NCBI RefSeq assembly: GCF_009184865.1
Contig: NZ_CP045096.1
Location: 7,006,001 to 7,070,000, forward strand
DNA from: Streptomyces phaeolivaceus
GTDB lineage: Bacteria > Actinomycetota > Actinomycetes > Streptomycetales > Streptomycetaceae
Direction of reading: 5' to 3'
DNA: 64,000 nt
Below are positions 41,936-50,627 of this stretch, one piece after another (position 1 is the stretch's first letter; the number at the start of each line of letters is the position of its first letter). The translations under genes and the position numbers were made by a program. Below the pieces are notes generated by a model that was given only the letters and a program-made list of their open reading frames with translations, ran no database searches and was not told where the DNA came from.

Positions 41936-44053
41936 CTAGCTCGGCCCCAGTGAGCGCTTCAGGAAGTCCACCTGGAGCAGCAGCAGGTTCTCGGCGACCT
42001 GTTCCTGCGGGGTGATGTGGGTGACGCCGGAGAGCGGCAGCACCTCGTGCGGGCGGCCGGCCGCGAGGAGCGCGGAGGACAGCCGCAGGGCGTGGGCGAA
42101 GACCACGTTGTCGTCGGCGGTGCCGTGCACGATCATCAGCGGGCGGTGCGGCTCGGCGGGCGCGGACAGAGCGCCGTCCGCGATCAGCGAACTCCTCGCG
42201 TACGCCGCCGGAGCCTTCGCCGGATCGCCGAGGTACCGCTCGGTGTAGTGCGTGTCGTACAGCCGCCAGTCGGTGACCGGGGCGCCCGCGATGCCCGCGT
42301 GGAAGACGTCCGGGCGGCGCAGCACCGCGAGAGCCGCCAGCCAACCGCCGTACGACCAGCCGCGGATCGCCACCCGGGACAGGTCCAGCGGATGGGACTT
42401 CGCGAGGTCGTGCAGGGCGTCCACCTGGTCGTCCAGGGAGAGCGTGAAGTCGCCGTCGATCTCCTTCTCCCAGGCGGGGGAGCGGCCGGGGGTGCCGCGC
42501 CCGTCGGCGACCACCACCGCGAAGCCCTGGTCGGCGAACCACTGCGAGGTGAGGTGGGCGTTGTGGGCCGCGACCACCCGGGGGCCGTGCGGACCGCCGT
42601 AGGGGTCCATCAGGACGGGCAGGGGGGTGACCCCGTCGTAGTCACTCGGCATAAGCAGGGCGCACGGTACGCGGCGTGCGCCCCCCTGTGTAAACCGCAC
42701 GCGCGGTGACATACCGGGATCCTCCGCGTAAGACGCCACGGTGGCCACGGACTTGCCGTCCCGCAGCACCCGCACCTGGGCGCCCGCCCGCTCCGGTACG
42801 GCCGATACGAGCACGGTCACGCCCCCGGCACGCACCGCCGAATGCACGCCGGGTTCCTGCGAGACGCGCTCCACCCCCAGCTCGTTCACCCGATAGACGT
42901 GGATCTCACCGATCTCCGGGGCGGCGGCCCGCTCACCGGCCGACGCGGAGACCAGGACATCGGCGTCGGACACGTCGAGCACCGCGCGGACATGCAACTG
43001 CGGGCCCGTCAGCGGGCGTTCGCCGACCGCCAGCACCCGCGCGCCGCCCTCGTCCGCGACACGCACGAGCTGCCCCGACGGACTCCAGGTGGGCACCCCG
43101 GGGAAAAGATCAAGCCAATGTGGATCTTCGTCGGCGTGCACCATCCGGGTCGCCCCCGAGTCCGGGTCCACGGCCAGGAACAGCTGGCTGAGCTGGTCCC
43201 GCGCCTGCACCAGGATCAGCGGGGCACCCGCCCCCGACCAGTGCACATGCGCCAGATACGGGTAGCGGACCCGGTCCCACACCACCTCCGTGCGGGTCCC
43301 GGAGAGGTCGATCACAAAGAGCCGTACATCCGCGTTGGCGGTCCCGGCGGCCGGATACGCGACCCGCTGCGGGTCCCTTTCCGGCTGTGCGGGGTCCGAG
43401 ATCCACCAGCGGCGCACCGGCGTGTCGTCCACGCGCGTCACCAGCAGCCGGTCCGACTCCGGTGCCCACCAGAAACCACGGGAACGGCCCATCTCCTCGG
43501 CCGCGATGAACTCGGCCAGACCATGGGTGACGTTCTCCGGGCCCGCCTCGGTGAGCGCCAGGTCCGCGCCGCCCTCCGCCTCGACGACCCGCAGCGCGCC
43601 TCCGGCCACGTACGCGACATACCGGCCGTCGGGGGAGGGGCGGGGGTCGATCACCGGTCCGGGGACACGCAGTTCACGTGCCGTCCCGGCCCGCGGCTGG
43701 GCCAGGAAAAGCCGCCCTGACAAGGCGAAAGAGGCCAACTCCACGGTCGCGTCGGTGGCGTAGCCGACGATCCCGGCGCCGCCCTCGCGCAGGCGCTCAC
43801 GGCGTGCGCGCTCCTCGGCCGACAACTCCTCCGAGGCGCCGGCGAGCAGCGCGCCCGGGTCGGCCGCCACCCGTTCCGTACCGTCCCGGAGGTCCAGCAC
43901 CCAGAGCTTGTTGGCCCGCTCGGAGCCGGACGAGGACCGCAGAAACACCACGTGGGAACCGTCCGGCGCGACGGAGAACGCCCGTGGCGCGCCGAGGGTG
44001 AAACGTTGTGTCCGGGCGTGTCGGCGAGGAAAGGACTCGGGCTGGGTCGTCAT
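41936..44053 (-). CDS. S9 family (prolyl oligopeptidase/DPP-IV type) serine peptidase
   Basis: 705 residues from ATG 44053. The N-terminal two thirds form a beta-propeller with repeated SPDGR-like motifs (VAPDGSHVVF, PSPDGRYVAYV, WSPSGQLVRV) and the DPP-IV-type EEMGR segment that binds substrate N-termini. The C-terminal alpha/beta hydrolase holds the nucleophile in RGWSYGGWLA, the Asp in HGTADDNV and the His in SGVTHIT. No signal peptide is seen, so it is probably cytoplasmic. It likely removes dipeptides from short peptides; beside the opp operons, it may process imported oligopeptides (inference). The start codon lies 6 nt after TATGGT. Confidence 0.92.
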   Translation of the reverse strand: MTTQPESFPRRHARTQRFTLGAPRAFSVAPDGSHVVFLRSSSGSERANKLWVLDLRDGTERVAADPGALLAGASEELSAEERARRERLREGGAGIVGYATDATVELASFALSGRLFLAQPRAGTARELRVPGPVIDPRPSPDGRYVAYVAGGALRVVEAEGGADLALTEAGPENVTHGLAEFIAAEEMGRSRGFWWAPESDRLLVTRVDDTPVRRWWISDPAQPERDPQRVAYPAAGTANADVRLFVIDLSGTRTEVVWDRVRYPYLAHVHWSGAGAPLILVQARDQLSQLFLAVDPDSGATRMVHADEDPHWLDLFPGVPTWSPSGQLVRVADEGGARVLAVGERPLTGPQLHVRAVLDVSDADVLVSASAGERAAAPEIGEIHVYRVNELGVERVSQEPGVHSAVRAGGVTVLVSAVPERAGAQVRVLRDGKSVATVASYAEDPGMSPRVRFTQGGARRVPCALLMPSDYDGVTPLPVLMDPYGGPHGPRVVAAHNAHLTSQWFADQGFAVVVADGRGTPGRSPAWEKEIDGDFTLSLDDQVDALHDLAKSHPLDLSRVAIRGWSYGGWLAALAVLRRPDVFHAGIAGAPVTDWRLYDTHYTERYLGDPAKAPAAYARSSLIADGALSAPAEPHRPLMIVHGTADDNVVFAHALRLSSALLAAGRPHEVLPLSGVTHITPQEQVAENLLLLQVDFLKRSLGPS

Positions 44054-44059
44054 GCTCCG

Positions 44060-44065
44060 ACCATA
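44060..44065 (-). promoter_or_regulatory. Candidate -10 box (TATGGT), leaderless start
   Basis: TATGGT on the minus strand ends 6 nt before the S9 peptidase ATG; the intervening CGGAGC is too close to serve as a ribosome site. Confidence 0.35.
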
Positions 44066-44287
44066 TTGGCCATGCGCCCCCTTGTGCGGCCGTGCGCCGA
44101 TCGATGCGCGCGTATGGATAGTTATGATCACTACCGCTGGGTGGGTATGAACCTGCTGGCCGCTGTATGGATTCACAACTGCGTCACCCACGTCACCGGT
44201 TGACGACGGCCCCGCCGTCAGCCCTCGACAACTGCGACAACCGCTTCGCTCCCCAGGTCCCAGGGAACTTTTTGGAGGTGAGCCGCC

Positions 44288-44482
44288 GTGGCACTCTCGA
44301 TTTCGGCGGTGGTGCTGCTGGCGATCATCGTCTTCATCCTGATCAAGAAGTCAGGGCTGAAGGCACCACACGCGATCATCTGCATCCTGCTCGGTTTCTA
44401 CCTCGCCTCCTCGACCATCGCGCCGACGATCAGCGAGCTGACGACCAACATCGCGGGCATGATCGGCAGCATCAAGTTCTGA
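44288..44482 (+). CDS. Small membrane protein, 64 aa, unknown function
   Basis: GTG 44288 lies 9 nt after GGAGG. Two membrane segments: ISAVVLLAIIVFILI (residues 4-18), then after KKSGLKAP, HAIICILLGFYLASSTIAPT. The C-terminus is short and amphipathic (ELTTNIAGMIGSIKF). Similar small proteins with an exposed KxGLKxxHA turn recur in Streptomyces chromosomes and integrative elements; I know of no established function. It is independent of mshB, which has its own promoter-like box 80 bp downstream. Confidence 0.75.
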   Translation: MALSISAVVLLAIIVFILIKKSGLKAPHAIICILLGFYLASSTIAPTISELTTNIAGMIGSIKF

Positions 44483-44561
44483 GAGCTCCGACGCCTCCGG
44501 CCGAGGTCCGGCCGTTCCTGTGAATGACCGCGCCCGGCACGGGCGCGGTCCGCGGGCCTCG

Positions 44562-44567
44562 TAGGGT
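44562..44567 (+). promoter_or_regulatory. Candidate -10 box (TAGGGT), leaderless mshB start
   Basis: TAGGGT ends exactly 7 nt before the mshB ATG and no ribosome site intervenes. Confidence 0.5.
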
Positions 44568-44574
44568 GGGCCCC

Positions 44575-45525
44575 ATGACGGATCTGCCCACCCGCCGACT
44601 GCTCCTGGTGCACGCGCACCCGGACGACGAGTCGATCAACAACGGCGCGACCATGGCCAAGTACGCGGCCGAGGGAGCGCGGGTGACGCTGGTGACCTGC
44701 ACCCTCGGCGAGGAGGGCGAGGTCATCCCGTCCGCTCTCGCGCACCTCGCGCCCGACCGTGACGACACGCTCGGCCCGCACCGGGTGGCAGAGCTGGCCC
44801 GAGCCATGAAGGAACTCGGCGTCACCGACCACCGTTTCCTCGGCGGCCCCGGCCACTACCGCGACTCCGGGATGATGGGCGTCGAACAGAACGAGCGCCC
44901 CGGTGCCTTCTGGTCCGCCGACGTCGACGAGGCCGCCGCCCACCTGGTCCAGGTGATCCGCGAGGTCCGCCCCCAGGTCCTGGTCACCTACGACCCCAAC
45001 GGCGGATACGGCCACCCCGACCACATCCAGGCCCACCGCGTCGCCATGCGCGCCGCCGGACTGACCGCCGACCCGGACTTCCGCCCCGACCTGGGCGCGC
45101 CCTGGGACATCGACAAGGTCTACTGGAACCGGGTGCCGCGCGGGGTGCTCCTGGAGGGCTTCGGCCGGCTCCGCCGCGACCTCGCCGAGCCCGGACGGCT
45201 GCCGTTCCGGCAGGCCGCGAGCGTCACCGATGTGCCGGGAGTGGTGGACGACCCCATCGTCACCACCGAGATCGACGGCACCGGCTTCGCGGCAGCGAAG
45301 GCCGCCGCGATGCGCGCGCACGCCACCCAGATCGAGGTCGCCGAGCCCTACTTCGCTCTCTCCAACAAACTCGCACAGCCCTTCCTGGCCACCGAGTACT
45401 ACGAGTTGGTCCGTGGCAGACGTGAAGGGGGGATCCGGGAGAGCGACTTGTTCGAGGGGATTCCCGGTGATTCTTGCGAGGATCGGCAGACTTTCGGTGA
45501 ACGGCAGAACGGAACGGCCCTGTGA
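44575..45525 (+). CDS. mshB: N-acetyl-1-D-myo-inositol-2-amino-2-deoxy-alpha-D-glucopyranoside deacetylase (mycothiol synthesis)
   Basis: 316 residues. The PIG-L/LmbE-type zinc deacetylase motif HAHPDDES (about 12-19) carries His, Asp and Asp ligands or catalytic residues, and [11 protein letters not shown] carries the third zinc His. Length and motifs ([20 protein letters not shown]) match MshB, which deacetylates GlcNAc-inositol in mycothiol synthesis. Mycothiol is the main low-molecular thiol of actinobacteria. The related Mca amidase is a possible alternative, but the spacing and C-terminal end favour MshB. The DUF6113-like membrane protein follows 64 bp later on the same strand. Confidence 0.9.
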   Translation: MTDLPTRRLLLVHAHPDDESINNGATMAKYAAEGARVTLVTCTLGEEGEVIPSALAHLAPDRDDTLGPHRVAELARAMKELGVTDHRFLGGPGHYRDSGMMGVEQNERPGAFWSADVDEAAAHLVQVIREVRPQVLVTYDPNGGYGHPDHIQAHRVAMRAAGLTADPDFRPDLGAPWDIDKVYWNRVPRGVLLEGFGRLRRDLAEPGRLPFRQAASVTDVPGVVDDPIVTTEIDGTGFAAAKAAAMRAHATQIEVAEPYFALSNKLAQPFLATEYYELVRGRREGGIRESDLFEGIPGDSCEDRQTFGERQNGTAL

Positions 45526-45589
45526 TGCGTACGCATGGGTATGACGAACGAGTGGTGCGCGCGCACGGCCGCCGAGAGGCGGGCCGGCG

Positions 45590-46021
45590 ATGAACACGAG
45601 GGACCGGCCGACGGGCGGACAAGGCGGCGCGCTCGCCCAGCCGTTGTCGTTCCCCCCGCTGGGGCGGGCCGTCGCCCAGCTGGGGCTCTTCGTGCTGGGG
45701 GCGGTGGTCGGCGTGGCCGGCGGACTGCTCCAAGCGGCCTGGTTCCCGGGCGGGTTGCTGCTCGCGCTGCTGGCGGCGGCCGGGCTCTTCCTGGGCGGCG
45801 CGCGGGCGACGGGCGGCCGGGCGGGGGCCGTTGCGCCGGCCGTCGGCTGGATGATCTCCGTCGTCCTGCTGACGTCCACCCGGCCGGAGGGAGACTTCCT
45901 GTTCGGCGCGGGAGCCGGCTCCTATCTCTTCCTGCTCGGGGGCATGGCTGTTGCTGTGATGTGCGCCACCCTCGGGTGGGGGCGGCAACCGACCGGGCCC
46001 GATGCCCGACTTGGCAAGTGA
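45590..46021 (+). CDS. DUF6113-like membrane protein, 143 aa
   Basis: GAGAGGCGGGC precedes ATG 45590. Four hydrophobic segments: LGLFVLGAVVGVAGGLLQAA, GGLLLALLAAAGLFLGG, AGAVAPAVGWMISVVLL and GSYLFLLGGMAVAVMCATLGW. I recall a DUF6113 protein downstream of mshB in Streptomyces. No enzymatic motif; function unknown. It is probably cotranscribed with mshB, but no mycothiol role can be read from it. Confidence 0.75.
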   Translation: MNTRDRPTGGQGGALAQPLSFPPLGRAVAQLGLFVLGAVVGVAGGLLQAAWFPGGLLLALLAAAGLFLGGARATGGRAGAVAPAVGWMISVVLLTSTRPEGDFLFGAGAGSYLFLLGGMAVAVMCATLGWGRQPTGPDARLGK

Positions 46022-46181
46022 CGTACCACTTCGCCGCGGTACGCGGGTGCGGGTCCGGTGTGGGTTTCCCGTGCGGTCGTGGGATACGCGCCGGAAGTGG
46101 CCAGTATGGTGGTGCGCGCCGCCGAGCTGCCCGCTGAGTTGAGGTCGTGACGGGCGGCGGAGCAAACCGGGAGAACCTGCC

Positions 46182-48323
46182 TTGAGTCGTGAAACTGACA
46201 CTTCGTCCTCCGGGGCCAATGGGCGCGGCAGCACCGCGTACCCGTCGGGGACACCGCCGTACGGCACGCCCATGGCCACCGAGGCCGGCGCCGACGCGGC
46301 CCGGTCGGGCGCGGGCGAGCGACCGGACGGACCCAGGACCGAGACCACGCTGACCACGCGGGTCCGGATCAACATCCCCGGCTCGCGTCCGATCCCGCCG
46401 GTCGTCGTCCGCAAGCCGGTCGGCGACGGCGAGGGCGCCGCGGACGACACCGGACCCGGCTCCGTGTCGGAGACCACCGGCACCACCGCCATGCCCGTGT
46501 TCACGGACACCCCGGCGCCCGCGCCGGAGCCCGCCGCGCCGGCCGACGACAAGCCCACCAGCGACTGGTTCGCGCCCCGCAAGGGCTCCACCCCGCCCCC
46601 CAAGGGCGCGGGCGGCGGCCCGAGCAACGGCGCCGGGTTCTCCACCGGCTCGATCCCCGGCCCCGGCACGGGCGGTACCGGCCCGCTGGCCGGCGGCCCC
46701 GGCGCACAGCCCGGTGGCCCGCGCCCCGGCGTGGGCGCCGGCTCCCGGCCCGGCGGTACGAACGGCGCCGGGCTCCCCGGAGCCACCGGCGGCCAGCCCG
46801 TCGCCCCCGGCCACGGCGGCGGCACCGGCTCCTTCGACGTCTCCGCCGCGCTCGCGGGCACCAAGCCCGAGCGCGACGACCTGCCGTACTTCTCCGACAA
46901 CGGAAGCCGCCTCGGCGACCCGAACGGCCGCTCCGGCCCGGCGGGCCCCACCGGCGGCCCCGTCACCGGCGACAGCCCGCTCGGCCCGCCGCCCGGCCAG
47001 GGCGGTCCCGGTGGCCCCGGCTACCAGGGCAACCCCTTCGGTGGCCCCGAGGACTTCTCCGCGTCCGGTGCCTCCGGCGGCTACGCCCGCCCCGGCGGCG
47101 GCCTCAGCGACGACACCGCCGTCCTCACCCCGCAGCGGCAGGCCCCCGAACCGGGCACCCCGGGCTACGGCGGCTCCGGCCCCCTCGTCGACAACCCCTC
47201 CGGGCACACCCTGACCAGCGGTATCCCGGTCGTGCCCCCGGGCACCCAGGGCACACCGTTCGGCGCGGGCGGCCCCGACGGCGCGGTGCGCCACACCCCG
47301 CCGAAGCTGCCCGACCCCGGGCCGCCGCAGCAGAAGTCGGCCCCGGCGAAGAACACCAAGTCCGCCAAGCCGGCCAAGAAGAAGGGCCGCAGCAAGCTCG
47401 GCCTGCTCGTCGGCGGAGTGATCGTCCTCGGCGGCGGTGTCTACGGCGCCGGGCTGCTGATGAACCACTCCGACGTCCCCAAGGGCACCACCGTCCTCGG
47501 CGTCGACATCGGTGGCGGCACCCGTGACGAGGCCGTCAACAAGCTCGACGCGGCCTTCGGCAAGAGCACCACCGAGGCGCTGAAGCTCACCGTCGACGGC
47601 GAGACCGTCTCCCTCCGCCCCGACCAGGCCGGACTCCAGTTCGACAAGCAGGCCACGGTCAGCGCCGCCGCCGTCAGCGACTACAACCCCGTCTCGGTGA
47701 TCGGCTCCCTCTTCGGCCAACAGCGGGTCGTCGCCCCCGTCATGCCCGTCGACGAGGAGAAGCTGGAGGCCGCCCTGCGGCGCGCGGCCGGCAGCTCGGG
47801 CTCGGCGAGCGACGGCACGATCAACTTCCAGTCAGGCAAGGCTGTTGCCGTGTATGGCAAGGCAGGCAAGGGCATCGACGTCGACCGGTCGACCGATGCG
47901 GTGGTCGACGCCTATCGGAAGCAGGTGGAGACAGGCACATCCACTCCGATAGAGCTGCCCACCATCACCCGGCAGCCAACGATCACGAACGCCGAGGTCG
48001 ACCGGGTGATGAAGGAGCTCGCGGAGCCCGCGATGTCCGAACAGGTCACCATTCAGACGGACGCCGCGCACTCCATCCCGTTCGGCCCCCTGTCACTGCC
48101 GAAGATCCTCGGCTTCGAAGCTGTCGACGGCAAGCTTGTGGAGACGTACGACCTCAAGGCGCTCCAAGAGGCATACGGCACCACCTTCGACGGTGTGCAG
48201 ATCACCACCGCGACTGGCAAACGCGATGTTGTGCCGCAAGACGTTGTTGCCGCACTGCGCAAGGCGCTGCGAGGCAAGACCGCGGCTGATCGCATCGGGG
48301 TCGTCGACACCAACCCGAGCTGA
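46182..48323 (+). CDS. Single-pass membrane protein with peptidoglycan-binding-like external domains
   Basis: TTG 46182 lies after GGGAG, within typical spacing, and is the only start with a site. 713 residues. The cytoplasmic part (1-390) is low-complexity, dominated by Gly, Pro, Ser and Ala, with acidic patches. A basic stretch (KKKGRSKLG) leads into a TM at about 405-425 (LLVGGVIVLGGGVYGAGLLM). The external part holds two PG_binding_4-like repeats as in VanW-family proteins: TVLGVDIGGGTRDEAVNKLD with DGETVSLRPDQAGL, and a second with VDRSTDAVVDAYRK. No transpeptidase motif follows, so it is not an intact L,D-transpeptidase. It may link the cell wall to a cytoplasmic partner. Confidence 0.75.
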   Translation: MSRETDTSSSGANGRGSTAYPSGTPPYGTPMATEAGADAARSGAGERPDGPRTETTLTTRVRINIPGSRPIPPVVVRKPVGDGEGAADDTGPGSVSETTGTTAMPVFTDTPAPAPEPAAPADDKPTSDWFAPRKGSTPPPKGAGGGPSNGAGFSTGSIPGPGTGGTGPLAGGPGAQPGGPRPGVGAGSRPGGTNGAGLPGATGGQPVAPGHGGGTGSFDVSAALAGTKPERDDLPYFSDNGSRLGDPNGRSGPAGPTGGPVTGDSPLGPPPGQGGPGGPGYQGNPFGGPEDFSASGASGGYARPGGGLSDDTAVLTPQRQAPEPGTPGYGGSGPLVDNPSGHTLTSGIPVVPPGTQGTPFGAGGPDGAVRHTPPKLPDPGPPQQKSAPAKNTKSAKPAKKKGRSKLGLLVGGVIVLGGGVYGAGLLMNHSDVPKGTTVLGVDIGGGTRDEAVNKLDAAFGKSTTEALKLTVDGETVSLRPDQAGLQFDKQATVSAAAVSDYNPVSVIGSLFGQQRVVAPVMPVDEEKLEAALRRAAGSSGSASDGTINFQSGKAVAVYGKAGKGIDVDRSTDAVVDAYRKQVETGTSTPIELPTITRQPTITNAEVDRVMKELAEPAMSEQVTIQTDAAHSIPFGPLSLPKILGFEAVDGKLVETYDLKALQEAYGTTFDGVQITTATGKRDVVPQDVVAALRKALRGKTAADRIGVVDTNPS

Positions 48324-48337
48324 CCTCTGCGACGCAA

Positions 48338-48363
48338 AAGGCCCGTCCCAAGGGACGGGCCTT
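48338..48363. terminator. Bidirectional terminator
   Basis: AAGGCCCGTCCC and GGGACGGGCCTT form a perfect 12-bp stem with a 2-nt centre, between the 713-aa protein gene and the converging secreted-protein gene. Confidence 0.85.
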
Positions 48364-48379
48364 CGTCGATTTCAACCGG

Positions 48380-48709
48380 TCACGGACGCGTGACGCAGTA
48401 CAGGGCGACGTAGCCCCTGATTCCCTGGTAGTCGATAGCGATCCAGAAGTATCCGTTGGTGTGGCCGCAAGCGGTGTACGTCCCTCCTTCTGTGGAGGCG
48501 CCGCATTCAGCGCCCGCGTCCTTGGGGAAGAGCCCGAGAGAGGTCGCGCTGGTCGACTTCGACTGCCGGATTCGCACACTTTCCTTGGCGTGGCAGTTGA
48601 TTGCCTGGACCGAGACTGTGCCTGACGATGCTGCCTGAGCTGGGGCGGCGAAGGTCAGGCCTGCCATGACGACTGCGGCGGTAGCGGCGCTGGCGAGGAG
48701 TTTGCGCAT
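48380..48709 (-). CDS. Small secreted SH3-like protein
   Basis: 109 residues from ATG 48709 (GGGGGTG upstream). A classical signal peptide ends at APAQA/ASS. The mature 80-odd residues hold four cysteines (NCHAKES, AECGAS, TACGHT, LYCVTRP) and an SH3-like pattern: SVRIRQSKSTSATSLGLF, then GYFWIAIDYQGIRGYVALYC. Bacterial SH3 domains often bind peptidoglycan or target enzymes to it. Alone and secreted, it could be a small extracellular wall-binding or inhibitory protein. A TACCTT box at 48765-48770 may be its -10 element. Confidence 0.78.
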   Translation of the reverse strand: MRKLLASAATAAVVMAGLTFAAPAQAASSGTVSVQAINCHAKESVRIRQSKSTSATSLGLFPKDAGAECGASTEGGTYTACGHTNGYFWIAIDYQGIRGYVALYCVTRP

Positions 48710-48843
48710 GATGGTTACACCCCCTTGAGACGGTTGAGCCCGGCGGTCGGACCGGGCAGTGATCAAGGTATCTATTTTGGCGTGCCCCTGCCATGCACTT
48801 CTTCCGTGTGGCCAGATACCGCAGTGGGGTGATCCGGGCGCGA

Positions 48844-48859
48844 CATGACTTCTGTCATG
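48844..48859. promoter_or_regulatory. Palindrome CATGAC-N4-GTCATG upstream of the ABC/two-component operon
   Basis: Six-base arms CATGAC and GTCATG are perfect with TTCT between, 60 bp before the ATPase start. NarL-type regulators often bind such sites to control their own ABC operon; the response regulator at 51832 is the obvious candidate. Confidence 0.55.
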
Positions 48860-48918
48860 CGGCAATTTGGACGTCCGACACTGCCGCCCGCACCCCCCTC
48901 CCGCCGACGATGGTCCCC

Positions 48919-49890
48919 ATGACGACGACCACGACGACCACCACGACGACGGCCACCGGGCCCGCGGTGGTGGGGTTCGACAACGTGACGAAGGCGTACG
49001 GGGACGTGCGGGCCGTGGACGGTCTCACGCTCGCCCTGTACCCGGGGGAGACGGTGGCCCTGCTGGGCCCGAACGGGGCCGGCAAGTCCACCACCCTGGA
49101 CCTGCTGCTCGGCCTCAAGAACGCCGACAGCGGCACCATCGACCTGTTCGGCACCGGCCCGCGCGAGGCGATCGTCGCCGGACGCGTGGGCGCCATGCTG
49201 CAGAGCGGCGGCCTGATGGACGAGGTCACGGTCGCCGAGCTGGTGCGGCTCGCCTGCGACCTGCACCCGAGGCCGTACCCGGTCTCCGACGTCCTCGCCC
49301 GCGCGGGCGTCACCCGGATCGCCGACCACAAGGTCCACAAGCTCTCCGGCGGCCAGGCCCAGCGGGTCCGCTTCGCCCTCGCCACGGCCGGCGACAGCGA
49401 TCTGATCGTGCTGGACGAGCCCACCACCGGCATGGACGTCACCGCCCGCCAGGCCTTCTGGGCCACCATGCGCGAACAGGCCGACCAGGGTCGTACCGTC
49501 CTGTTCGCCACCCACTACCTCGAAGAGGCCGACGCCATCGCCGACCGCGTCCTCGTGCTGCACCGGGGCCGGCTGCTGGCCGACGGCACCGCGGCCGAGA
49601 TCAAGGCCAGGGCGGGCGCCCGCAGGATCTCCTTCGACCTGCCCGACGGCCCGGTCGACGAGGCCCGGCTGCGCGGCCTGCCCTTCCTGGCCACCCTCAC
49701 GCTGTCCCACAGCGGCTCCGCCGCGGGGTCCGGCCGTACCGTCCGCATCCAGTCCACCGACGCCGACGCGACCGTCCACGCCCTGTACGGCCTCGGCGTC
49801 TACCCCCGCAACCTCGAAGTCACCGGCCTCGGCCTGGAGCAGGCCTTCGTCGCGATCACCGCCGCCGAGGAGGCGAAGCAGCAGTCATGA
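48919..49890 (+). CDS. ABC-2 type exporter ATPase
   Basis: 323 residues from ATG 48919 (an ATG at 48910 is also possible; neither has a good ribosome site). It opens with a run of about ten threonines. Walker A GPNGAGKST, Q-loop MLQSGGLMDEV, signature KLSGGQAQRVRFAL, Walker B LIVLDEPTTGMD and switch His FATHYLEEAD identify a DrrA/YvfR-like exporter ATPase. It is coupled by ATGA overlap to its permease, then to a sensor kinase and regulator. Such operons typically export or respond to membrane-active compounds or control lipid state. Confidence 0.9.
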   Translation: MTTTTTTTTTTATGPAVVGFDNVTKAYGDVRAVDGLTLALYPGETVALLGPNGAGKSTTLDLLLGLKNADSGTIDLFGTGPREAIVAGRVGAMLQSGGLMDEVTVAELVRLACDLHPRPYPVSDVLARAGVTRIADHKVHKLSGGQAQRVRFALATAGDSDLIVLDEPTTGMDVTARQAFWATMREQADQGRTVLFATHYLEEADAIADRVLVLHRGRLLADGTAAEIKARAGARRISFDLPDGPVDEARLRGLPFLATLTLSHSGSAAGSGRTVRIQSTDADATVHALYGLGVYPRNLEVTGLGLEQAFVAITAAEEAKQQS

Positions 49891-50627
49891 ACAGCCTCAT
49901 CAAGCTGGAACTCACCCGCGCCCTGCGCAACCGCAAGTCCATGTTCTTCTCGGTGCTCTACCCGTCGCTGCTGTTCCTGCTGATCGCGGGCAGCGCGAGC
50001 GACACGGAGAAACTCGGCGACACCGGCCTGACCCTTCCGACCTACATGATGGTCTCCATGGCCTCCTTCGGCGCCCTCACGGCCGTCCTGATGGGCAACA
50101 GCGAACGCATCGCCAAGGAACGCGAGGGCGGCTGGGTACGGCAGCTGCGGCTGACGACACTGCCCGGACGCGGCTACGTCCTCGCCAAGACCGCGAGCGC
50201 CGCCGTGGTCAGCCTGCCGTCCATCGTGATCGTCTTCGTGGTGGCGGCCGTGGTGAAGGACGTACGCCTGGACGCCTGGCAGTGGCTCGCCCTCACCGGC
50301 GCGATCTGGGCCGGCAGCCTGGTCTTCGCCGCGCTCGGTGTCGCCATCGGCTACCTCGCCACCGGCGACGCGGTCCGCCCGATCACGATGATCGTCTACT
50401 TCGGCCTGTCGATGCTCGGCGGTCTGTGGATGCCGACGACGACGTTCCCCGAGTGGCTGCAGGACATCGCGAAATGGGTGCCCACGCACGCGTACGCGGC
50501 CCTGGGCCAGGCCATCGAACAGAGCCAGGCCCCGCACACCGAGGACCTCGTCATCCTCGCCGTCTCCTTCGTCCTGTTCGCGGGCGGCGCGGCCTGGCTC
50601 TACCGGAAGGACACGCTGAAGGCGTGA
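49887..50627 (+). CDS. ABC-2 type exporter permease
   Basis: 246 residues with six hydrophobic segments, among them MFFSVLYPSLLFLLIAGSAS, YMMVSMASFGALTAVLMG, AAVVSLPSIVIVFVVAAVV, AIWAGSLVFAALGVAIGYLA and PITMIVYFGLSMLGGLWMP. The loop ERIAKEREGGWVRQLRLTTL is typical of ABC-2 permeases. Its ATG overlaps the ATPase stop and its stop overlaps the kinase start, so the four genes form one translationally coupled unit. Confidence 0.9.
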   Translation: MNSLIKLELTRALRNRKSMFFSVLYPSLLFLLIAGSASDTEKLGDTGLTLPTYMMVSMASFGALTAVLMGNSERIAKEREGGWVRQLRLTTLPGRGYVLAKTASAAVVSLPSIVIVFVVAAVVKDVRLDAWQWLALTGAIWAGSLVFAALGVAIGYLATGDAVRPITMIVYFGLSMLGGLWMPTTTFPEWLQDIAKWVPTHAYAALGQAIEQSQAPHTEDLVILAVSFVLFAGGAAWLYRKDTLKA

